Shown piece by piece: positions 54,411-64,000 of a stretch of 64,000 nucleotides of DNA; position 1 is the first letter of the stretch, and each line of letters starts with the position of its first letter. Where the stretch lies: contig CM055076.1 in assembly GCA_029204045.2 (NCBI GenBank), positions 21,640,269-21,704,268 on the forward strand. Reading direction: 5' to 3'. The notes beneath the pieces were generated by a model. It saw only the letters and a program-made list of their open reading frames with translations. It had not been told where the DNA came from and did not search any database. The translations under genes were made by a program, and so were the position numbers. Origin of the DNA: Tillandsia leiboldiana (lineage: Eukaryota > Streptophyta > Magnoliopsida > Poales > Bromeliaceae).

Positions 54411-56418
54411 AACCCCTGCTCATACTCGAGCGACAAGCAACTGAAAGCAAAAGAGAGCAATAAAACATGTCAAGTCTTAATATGATAGTGTAGCAATAAA
54501 TAGTGGCCCTACCTGATGTCCGGGCATGCATGCAACTGTCTTCATTTTAAAAGTTGTAAAATAGTGTCAAAAATTTAAAAAGATTGATTTACTGAATAAA
54601 AGTCATTTGCATGCGAGATTATAGCCTTTGTCTCAATCACAGTGTCCCAATATAAGTCATCATATCATCTGTGGGGTTATCTTAAATTTTAGAAGAGTTC
54701 GTCCCAGCGGTTCTCGTCAATTGTCACATTAGTTCGTCCCAATAGTTCTCATCAATTGTCCTGTTAGTTGTCCTGTTAGTTTGTCCTGTTAGTTGTCCTG
54801 TTAGTTGTCCTGTTAGTTTGTCCTGTTAGTTTGTCCCAATGGTTCTTATCAATTATCATATTAGTTTGTCCCAGTGGTTCTCATCAATTGTCATATTAAA
54901 TTTTAGGGGAGTTCCAGTAATCCTAGTGAGCTTGTCAAAAATGAGGTAAGCAACGACCGCCCACCTTGAACAGCTCAGATCACACCCAGATAGTCTCCTG
55001 GCTGTCCACAGTCCCCTAAAACTGCTGTCTGCCAAAAACGATGCCCTACAGCAACACACATTGCACAGGGTGTAACTATAGTATTCATAAAAATACATCT
55101 TTTGCTGTTTTTCAAATGGCACGAAAAGAGAGGAGTTTTTCACCTCTTTACAGTGCTCAGAAAAATCCAGAAAAATTATGGTTATGTTCCTCGCGAAGAG
55201 TAGATCAAAATCGACTCTTTAAACGTCTCGATCTGATGCTCCTACGCCAAGATAAAAATCGGAGAAGTTGACGCTGTCCAGAAATTTCCACAGCAAAAAG
55301 GGGGGTCAAAGAGACCTCGGAAAACGTGCCAAAAGTACGAAATGGAGCAAAGTGATCAACACGGAAATCGAAGCCTTACCTCTTAGGAACGCGCTGTCGC
55401 GAAAATCGTCCAAAAATTCCTCCTAGTTAGCACTCAGGGAATTTCCGACGGAACTGCGACGGGAAATGGGCCGAAAAAGAGAACCGTCGCAGTGCGCCGC
55501 GTCGCAGATAACTCACTAACTGTAACTCCAAAAATTCTAAAATCTGGAGGAGAGAGAGAGGAGAGAGAGAGGAGAGAGAGAGGAATATTTTTCGTAGAGA
55601 GCTCAACCTCAGATTCTCTCTCTAAGGGCTCAAAAACCGAGGTGCAAAGAGAGGGGGTGGGGGACCTCTTATATAGTGGGCCAAAGGGAATATTCCCACA
55701 CGGGATCCGGATCCGAACAGGAAACACCGAAATGGGCCAACCAGAAAGCGCCACGTGTCCACAAAACAGCAAACAGCCTGTGCAGGCCCAATGAAAAATC
55801 GCCACGTGGCCACGTGGTGCACATGGCCGGTCCGCGCTCCGGGTCTTCCGGATCCTGTCAGCCAATGGGAGCTTGCCACGTGTCACCATCCCACGTGCCT
55901 TCTGGAAGCCGACCCACCAATGGGGAAGCGCCATGTGGCAAGGAAGGTCTTCGGTGCTCCCGGTGCCGCCAGGTCGTGGACCGCGCACCAGCGCCCCCTG
56001 CCCGCGCCTGCCCGCGCTGCCCGCGCCGCGCGCCGCCGCCCTCTGCCACTGTGCCGCCGCTGCGCCGCTGCCCGCCGCCGTGCGCCGCCGCCCGCCGCCG
56101 CTCGCCGGTCGCCGGAACAGTAATTCCGGCGGCCGGAGTTACTATTCCGGCGTGAACAGTACCGAGGTGTCGAAAAAATAAAGTAAATATACCGTTTCGA
56201 TCGTTTTCGCGTGCTGAGTCCAAATACGACGTCCATTTTGCCAAATTCTCATCCGAAATTTTGCCGAAAGCTCCCGAAAAATTCCATTTGCTCCGATTTT
56301 CGCACAGAGTCTATATTAAATGTCCAATTTCGATTCTACAAGCTCTGTTTCACCGAATAAGCTCCCCGCAGTCACTGTTTAACGTTGCACAGTTCCTGCG
56401 GGAGTCTGGATCATCACA
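54411..56418 (-). repeat. second copy of the end of the B LTR
   Basis: Matches 37290-39225, followed by GTGAG and D text as in the first copy. It keeps the GC-rich stretch deleted at 38880 and has an expanded GGAGAGAGA run near 55548-55583. Confidence 0.93.
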
Positions 56419-57888
56419 GTGAGGACCCCCACTTGATGAGGATTAGAGGGCAGATTCGGACTGTGCAGATAGGGGATTTCTCTGTGGATGCTTTGGGAGT
56501 ACTGCGGTACAGGGATCGAGCGTGTGTGCCTATGGACTCTGAGATCAGAGAGCAGATTATGAGAGAGGCCCATTATACACTTTATACCATCTATCCTGGT
56601 GGCACTAAAATGTATAACGACCTCAAGGCATATTTTTGGTAGAATGGTATGAAGCAGGATATCGGGAGGTTTGTGGCTCACTGTTTGACTTGTCAGTAAG
56701 TGAAGGCAGAGCACCGGGTTTCTGCTGGCAAGTTACAGAGTTTTCCAATCCCCAAGTGGAAATGGGATCACATCGCGATGGATTTTTGTCACTGGACTGC
56801 CGAGGGTGCAGAGTGGAGCTGACGCGGTGGGGGTAGTCATGGATAGACTCACCAAGTCTGCTCACTTCCTACCTGTGTAGGTGACTTGGCCTTTGGAGCG
56901 GCTTGCTCAGGTGTACCTGGATGAGGTGGTGAGGTTACATGGTGTACCCGCCTCGATTGTATCAGATAGAGACCCGAGGTGTGTCTCGCATTTCTGGGGG
57001 AGTTTACTGACAGCCTTGGGGACACAGCTCCGGTTTAGCACAACATTCCACCCATAGACCGACGGACAATCTGAGCGCACCATACAGACCCTCGAGGATA
57101 TGTTGAGAGAGTGCGTCCTGGATTTTGCAGTAGGATGGTACCGGCACTTAGGATTGGTTGAGTTTGCGTACAACAACAGTTATCAAGCGAGCATTCATAT
57201 GGCTCCGTTTGAAGCGTTGTATGGACGCAAGTGTTGGTCGCCCTTATATTGGAGCGACGTGGGTGAGAGGAGGACTTTGGGACCTGAAATACTGTTGGAG
57301 GCAGAGAAAAAGGTCAGATTAGTACGGCGACATCTTGAGACCGCCCAGAGTCGACAAAGGAGCTACGCTAATACTCGACGGCGAGACCTAGAGTTTCAGG
57401 TTGGTGATCATGTCTTTTTGAAGGTCTCGCCTTCGAAAGGGGTCCGGAGATTTGGAGTTCGTGGGAAGCTCTGTCCCTATTTTATTGGACCCTTTGAGGT
57501 ACTTAAGAGAGTAGGCCCTATTGCGTACCGAGTTGCACTTCCCCCGCGCCTTGCAGGAGTTCATGATGTTTTCCACGTCTCGGCCTTGAGGAGATATGTT
57601 TTCGATCCTTCACACGTGATTGACTTCACTCCACTTGAGATCGGTGAGGACCTTGGATACGTGGAGCGCCCGTTGTGGATTCTAGCTCGTGAGGTGAGAG
57701 AATTGCGCAACCGGGCTATACCATACGTAAAGATTTTGTGGAGCAATCACGAGGAGCGTGAGGCCACTTGGGAGCTAGAGACGGCAATGAGAGATACCTA
57801 TCCTTTCCTGTTCGAGGCTTCTGGCTGAGGTACGTCTGTTTTTGTTTTCTTAGTTTCAAGGACGAAACTTTCTTTTAGTGGGGGAGGA
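56419..57888 (+). pseudogene. element D, right part, second copy
   Basis: Same stops and the same 242-codon frame (57100-57828) as the first copy, with a few substitutions (for example Glu to Lys in LLEAEKKVRL, Val to Ile in PLWILAREV). At 56478 the first stop of copy one is absent (GDFSVDALG), so here the frame 56385-56642 stays open. Confidence 0.9.
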
Positions 57889-60629
57889 TGTGGTGTCCCA
57901 GTTTTTTCGTGCGACTTGACTGAGTGGTCGATGGTGAGAAAACACCTATTATTGGTGTATCGAGCCCGTTGTGCGTCAAACGGATGCCAAAACGGACTCA
58001 GCACGCGAAAATGTTGAAAATCAGCTATTTTCGGACAAAATGGGCCTAACGGGCCGGATTTTCGGGTGAGCCGGTCCACGGCCCACTTGGCGTGCACCGG
58101 GACCAGTGAGGGCCGCGGCGGGGACACGTGGCAGGTGCTGAGTGGTCGGGCGGCGGCGCGGGAGTCGAGGCACCGCACGCGCCGGGCGCGACGCATAGTG
58201 GACCACGCCAGGACGCGTGGCACGCGCCCGTTTGCGGGCGCATGGACCCGACGGACCGCGGTCCGTGCGCCTCGCCGTGAACCCCGCTTCGACACGTGTC
58301 GCGCCCGGGTGAATCCGGGCACGCACAGTGTGGGTCGGGGGGCCGGGTTTCGGGTGCCCGATTCTTGTGCCCGAATCCGCAACTCCCTTTTTTGTGGGTT
58401 TGGGCTATAAATAACCCATTTGTGCATTCTTTTGGGGTTTTTTCCGGGCCTCTCTTGAGCCCTTCTTCGACAGGAACCTTCCTCGGCGACTCTTCTTCGA
58501 TATTTGAGATCCCGGAGATTTTTTGGAAGACTTTCATCAGCTTCCTCCCCGACATCGCGAGCTTCGACGTGCCTTCCATACCGAACTTTTCCGTCGACGT
58601 TTCGTCCGAAGGCTCCCCTGGGCTGATCCGAGGGAGTTTTTGGCCGATTTTTGCGGTATCGTTTCCACGAGAGGTAGGTCTTCGATTTTTGTGTTATCGC
58701 TTCTCTCAGTTTTGGGTTTTTATTGGGGTTTTTGGAGCATCTTTGAACCCCTTTCTTCTTGCTAGTTTTTTGGGACAGCGGAGCTTGTTTGTTTTTTATC
58801 TCGGTGCTCAGTTATCGAATTTCAGCCCGTGAGAACTCGATCGATATCTACGCTTCACGGGGATCACAGGCGTATTTTTATTAGAATTTTTGGAGATCAT
58901 ATCAAAGGTGATATTTTGACTTCTTCTGGACTGATTTTCTACAGAGTTGTCATTTTGGGGATTTTTGCTTACCGCTGTGTTTGGTCTGTATCTCAGCGGC
59001 CGGGAGGAGTTTTTTGGTGTTTTTGGGCTCGTTGGGATGGTGGGAATCTGAGGAGTATCCCCGTTCAGTTTGGGCTTATTCGGATTTTGGATCGACGCGT
59101 GCATTCGGGTGGATTGCTTTCGTCTCCAAAACCGGTGGACGATTTTCTAATTCTATAGGATAGTGAGCATGCATGTTTATCAGACGAGATAGAAAGAATG
59201 TTGGTGATAGATGATATTTCCTTTTGTTGATGTTGAGATCATGTTGGTCAGCGTTCCCTATTTATGTTCAGGTTACTTAAATACTATTATTGGAACTTTG
59301 ACCTAGCACCTTGTCATATGTTGCATGTTTCAACCAGACTAGTAGAAAACTCCAACTTGGGCTAGTTTATTTATGTTTTATACACTCCCACACATTTATT
59401 CATTTTTCCTGGACTTAGAGTGTTCCTCGCCCAGGTAGTGGGCCGAGTAGTCGGGATGTTATGGGATGCATGTTACATTCGTGCCTGGGGGCCGAGTGGA
59501 GTCTGATAGCTGTGATTAGATCAGTGCTAGTCTTGGGAGCCGTCTGAGTCGACGGTGGGTCCCGACTGTCGAGTATTTACAGCTAGTGAGTTAGAGATGT
59601 GATTTGGATACTGTCGATCCTGTTGATCGTGGATTTGGATTATAGCCTGCATGAGCCATATTGAGCTCGGCAGAGATGAGCGAATACTTTCCTCGATGGG
59701 GTCGCGCCCCACGAGTGCCGCTTCGGAGCTAGGCCTGTTACTTTGCTATCGCGACTTGTCGACGCAGTCCCTCTGGCTGGGCCCTTCTTAGGCAGTCACG
59801 GACGCCCTACGTAAGTCTAGTCCTCCGTGGATGTAATGGCAGTAGGTGGGCGCAGGTTTGACTGAATCCTATGTGGCAGTCAGTGTAGATTGAGTGATTG
59901 TTTTATCGAGAGATAGTAGATGCATCATGTTTCATTTGTATCACCCCTTGAGCATTTAGATAGAGGCATAGTAGCTGTAGAGTTATTTCCAGCCTTTTCT
60001 TTGTAGTACTGCATCTGTTACTTTATGCCTCTGGTAGACTTAGTGGGCAGACCGTCGGGCTTGGTGGCGGTACCCACTGAGAACTACGTGTCGGTGTAAT
60101 TCTCACACCCTCTGTCGGTGACAGTTTTGCAGAGGCATCTTCGCTAGTTCCTACCTCTGCTGTTGCTGCTTCTTCTGATCGAGGCGATGGAGTCATGAGC
60201 TAGATCCCTACCTGTCTTTGGAGAGTAGCTGTACCCCCCCCCTTGTTGGAGATTTATAGTACAGTCAATTAGATTAGTATATTTTACTCTTTTGAGTGTT
60301 TTCTTTATTTTGAGAGACTGATGTATGGTGAGGATTTGACTTGTTCTGTGAGCCTGTATACTGATGTATTATTATTTTAGTTTACCTCCCCGTTTAGGTT
60401 CTTAGATGTTGTATCAGAGGATGATGTATTGATGGATATTGTATTTTTATTTCCAGTTGTACAGTGGTTGGATTTTTAGTTTTACAGCAGTTTACTTTCT
60501 AGCTCTGATATCTATATAGTAGTTGTAGTATCTTTTGCAGTTTAGTCGCTTCATCTATATGGGGCTTCCCGTATGGGCGGCGGATCTGTTGGCGAGCCCG
60601 GGTCGCAGTTTCGACCCCGGGGCGTGACA
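57889..60629 (+). repeat. 3' LTR of element D, second copy
   Basis: 2741 bp, near-identical to 40696-43436, with TATA at 58406-58412. Confidence 0.9.
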
Positions 60630-61457
60630 TCTACCAAGGGTAATGGAACATTATAATCTCTAAACATAACTCAACTAGCTCAAGATGAACATAAATATCA
60701 CAAGACTTTCAATTACCATAAATGAACATTACTACAAATAAGATCCTAGATCCATGATCATGTACCAAAAGTCAAGTAAGCATCCATCATCATAACATAG
60801 TTTTGTTGGGTTAAGTATAATATGGATCTAAATAGGGGAAAAAACACCTAGAGGGGGGTGAATAGGTGTAAACGTTTAAACACTCAAAAATCGTTGCGCA
60901 ATAAAACCCAATGCGGAAATAAAAAATAACACGCAAGATTTTTACGTGGAAAACTCCAAACCGGAGTAAAAAACCACGAGACCGATAACACGGTGAAATC
61001 CACTAGAATTATAACACGTACAAAGGTGATATACCGTACTCACAGACGACTCAACCTTTTTCCATACGCTCCCAGTTGATCTTCTCCGCTCGCTCCGCAA
61101 CGCTTCTCGAATCCACGATCTGCGTCCAACGCCGTATCCACGACGTCTGACCGAATCCACGGTCTTCACCCAGTAGCACGTCTCGAATCCACGAACGTAC
61201 CTCGCTCCGAATCCATGAGAGCGGAAGCACCTTGAATCCACAAGGCCACGCGAGTCCACGCGCCGATTTTGGGGAAATCGTTGTTTTTTCGGTGGTGATG
61301 ATCCGCCGAATACTTAGATTAGAAATAAATCGGAAATACCATCTAAGTATTCATTGATTTGATTCTACTCAAAATCTGAGTATGAAAACCTAGAATCAAA
61401 TCAATCAATATAGATGAAGAAACATAGGATTAAATCTATTGATTTCCTTTCTTCTCT
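60630..61457. repeat. second copy of the flank and LTR-like fragment
   Basis: Matches 43437-44264 with single-base changes. Confidence 0.85.
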
Positions 61458-64000
61458 TGTAGTGATCCGGTCTTTCGGGGTACTTTTGACTTACGTGTAG
61501 TCGTTTAGGCCTTTAAGTGAAATAGAATTATTCAATTCTTGAAGTTGGCCATTGTGGGACGCTAGTATTTTTCCGCGATTGTGCGCGGAAAAAGAAAGCC
61601 GACGGCGCGATCGGATCTGAAATCCGATATCGGGAACCCCCTGAACGGGATTCAAAGTGATACGGTAATTAGTCGTGTATCGGAATCCGTGCTAAATATC
61701 TTGCACCCGTTAGAGATAAGGTGGTTTATCTCGTGGGGGATAATTAAATAGTTAATTAATTATCCCAGACGGAAAATTAATTAATTCTCTTACGTACGAA
61801 TTAAAGAGGAATTAATTAAAGGTAAAGTACGACTATATAAGGGATCCCGATTATCGGAAAGGAAAAGAAAAAGGAAATAAAAACCCTAATCGGAGAGAAG
61901 GAAAAAAAAAAAAAAAAAAAAAAAGAAAAGACGAAACCCTAGCCGGAAGAAAGGGAAAGGAGAAAGAGAATGAGCCCGATCTTCCCGGACGCCGAACCGA
62001 AGACAAGAACACGACCGGACAACCTTCCCGTCGATCTTCGGTTAGTAAAATAATTTATTTAAATTATTTGGGATTTTTGTTCATTGTCTTTTTTGTGAGT
62101 TCTTGGTTTCTTGTTTTCTCCGTCGTATCCGTCACCGTCGCCGACTTCGTCTCCTTGAAAAGGCGCGGAACGGACGGCGGAGGCGCGCGATGCCGCTAGG
62201 GCATCGCGCGGAGGAGGGTCACGAACGGCACCGCACGGGCGCCGCGCGGCCACCGCGCGGACCCGCAACCGTGCGGGTACCGCGCGGACCCGCAACCGTG
62301 CGGGTACCGCGCGGACGCTGCGCGGCTGCCGCACGGGAGGCACCCGCGCGGGCCCGCAATCTTGCGGGCACCGCGCGGGCGCCGTGCGGCTGCCGCGCGG
62401 GCGGCCCCCGCGCGGGCCCGCATCCATGCGGGCACCGCGCGGGCGCCGCGCGGCCGCCGCGCGGGAGGCACCCGCGCGGGCCCGCACCCGTGCGGGCACC
62501 GCGCGGGCGCCGCGCGGCTGCCGCTCGGGCCCGCATCCATGCGGGCACCGCGCGGGCGCCGCACGGCGCCGCGCGACTGCCGCGCGGGCGGCACCCGCAC
62601 GGACCCGCAACCGCGCGGGCGCCGTGCCGAGCCGCACCCGCGCGGGCACCGTGCGGCCGTCGCACGGGCAACCCGCGCGGGGCACCGCGCCGCGAGGGCA
62701 TCGTCCGCGGAGATACGCCGCGCGGTTCTGAACCGCGCGGGGCTCCGGCAGACGGCGACGGCGGCTCGGGAATTCCGTTTCGTCAACCGGACAATGTTGG
62801 ACTTTTCCGTCAAAAACAAATGAGTAAATCGGGTCTTATGTTTTCGGATGTAAGTACACGCTTTTAACTATAGTTATCCTTGCAGACTTTCTTTAGGTCC
62901 AGACGCGCAGCGGGGGTGCGCGAAAGATTCGAGTGTTCCGATCTCTCTCCAAATAGGTGGGTACGGTTGCTGTAAATACAACCAGTGCAGTAAGTGCATC
63001 TATCGTCATTAAAGTGCTCTCAATTTATCTAACAAAGTAGATGGACAGTTTAACCTTTCGCATAATTGTGTTATTATCTAACAATTGAAGCGGCTGCGGT
63101 CGCAATGTTCATGACACGCCGATCTCGGCAAAAACCGTTTTGGGATGCTGCACGTACACAGGCGGATTGGCCTCCGCATGGGTGTACTTTTCCGGAAGAG
63201 TGGTCTTGTATGACCCGTGTTCCTCACAAAGGGGTGGGAGCCGTGAGGACCCCTTCGCGCCCGCTGGGAATAGCACACCAGCACCGTGGAAGGGGTTAAA
63301 TGCATCAAAGGAGTGCTTGCGCACGAGGGGAGACTTTGGTCTCTCCGATAAACATTCTGGGGTTGGTGCCCAATTAAATTGATAAATCTGGGGTCGGGGC
63401 CCAGCTTAATATGTGCAGGGTTTTTAGCGAAATGGTTACGGTGTTTCCGGTTTGCTCCTTATTCCTTATTGTTGTTAGACATCTACTTTGTTTGTCACTG
63501 ACTTTACCCACTCCGTGACAGGCACTACGAGGGGCGTTACCCGGGAGATTGTTGAGACTGCGTCGCGAGGACCGTAGTCAGAACGCTTGGTTATTATCAT
63601 TATCTCATCTCTTTTACGCATGTTAGTTAATTTGCTTGTGAGTAGAAATATTCGTGGACATGTATTACTTGGCACTGTGGATGAGTTGTGCTTTTATAGT
63701 TTAGTTCTTCTGATGATGTTTCTTATGCGGCATGTTTTCATGATAAACCAAATGATTTCAAAAAGGGTTTTCTCAAAACGAAGTGCCGTGTGGGCACGGG
63801 TTTTGCAAATGCTGGCTTTATCCTTTCTAAACATTGATGCCGCTTTAATATTCCGCTTGATGTAGAATGTCTATTGTATGGTTGATGGTTGATGATTGTT
63901 GTATGTTGTTGTAAATGAGACGCCGTGCATATACAAAGGAGACTCTGTCCGCGGACAGGGAGAATTTTGTGTATGTGGCGGTCTGGCACGCACCGGGGAT
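61458..64000 (+). repeat. first LTR of the second copy of element C (cut by the window end)
   Basis: Shares the GGGGTAC and GGGACGC variants with 44265-46980, not with the right LTR at 52016, as expected if it descends from the left LTR through the duplication. The CG-rich minisatellite (about 62230-62680) is shorter, with a local doubling of the CGCGGACCCGCAACCGTGCG unit near 62256-62300. Confidence 0.9.

Larger units (their letters stand above)
54411..64000 (+). repeat. unit 2 of the tandem duplication (continues beyond the window)
   Basis: Matches 37290-46891 in order and orientation with roughly one per cent of visible differences. The window ends inside the first LTR of the second copy of element C. 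Confidence 0.9.

Overview
This window is plant nuclear DNA made almost entirely of transposable elements. No intact host gene, tRNA or rRNA gene was recognised. The evidence for a flowering plant is the mix of element types: Ty3/gypsy elements with chromodomain-like tails, Ty1/copia, an L1-type LINE, CACTA elements with a plant Transposase_24 (Ptta/En/Spm) domain, a Mutator-like MITE and a solo LTR carrying 5S rRNA-like sequence. The GC-rich coding style of the gypsy elements would suit a monocot, but the species cannot be named from sequence alone.

Layout, left to right. 1-2416: 3' end of a gypsy element (RNase H end, integrase, chromodomain) and its 3' LTR. 2478-3281: short CACTA element with a TAT target duplication. 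3695-4352 and 4905-5550: two related Mutator-like MITEs, the first holding a GC-rich insert. 5551-6353: AT-rich and homopolymeric DNA. 6354-7107: tandemly duplicated LINE 3' ends. 7156 to about 13340: a long minus-strand LINE with ORF1 remnant, endonuclease, reverse transcriptase and a duplicated 3' UTR. 13738-19338: a complete but dead copia element with two LTRs and TSD CAAAC. 20430-25579: a 5.15-kb CACTA element (TSD CAT) inserted in an old LTR. 25847-26036: a 190-bp solo LTR with a 5S-like core (TSD GAAGC).

From 26 kb on the structure is nested. A decayed plus-strand gypsy element (called D here) is split by an 11.06-kb minus-strand gypsy element (B, 28163-39225, TSD GTGAG, with a 100-N assembly gap). 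D resumes at 39226 and ends in its 3' LTR at 43436. After an unclassified LTR-like fragment (43612-44264) comes gypsy element C (44265-54409). C has a nearly intact gag-pol frame of 1381 codons, but its right LTR is cut off.

At 54410 the truncated LTR of C joins the interior of B's right LTR. From there to the window end the sequence repeats 37290-46891 almost exactly: LTR of B, D, 3' LTR of D, fragment, first LTR of C. The simplest reading is a direct tandem duplication of about 17.1 kb with one LTR-LTR breakpoint, running past the right edge. Relative order by nesting: D is oldest, B inserted into D, C inserted beside D, then the segment was duplicated.

Functionally, only C comes close to coding a working set of gag, protease, reverse transcriptase, RNase H and integrase. 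The LTR promoters look recognisable (TATA boxes; six CACGTG G-boxes in the B LTR; a CG-rich minisatellite downstream of TATA in the C LTR).
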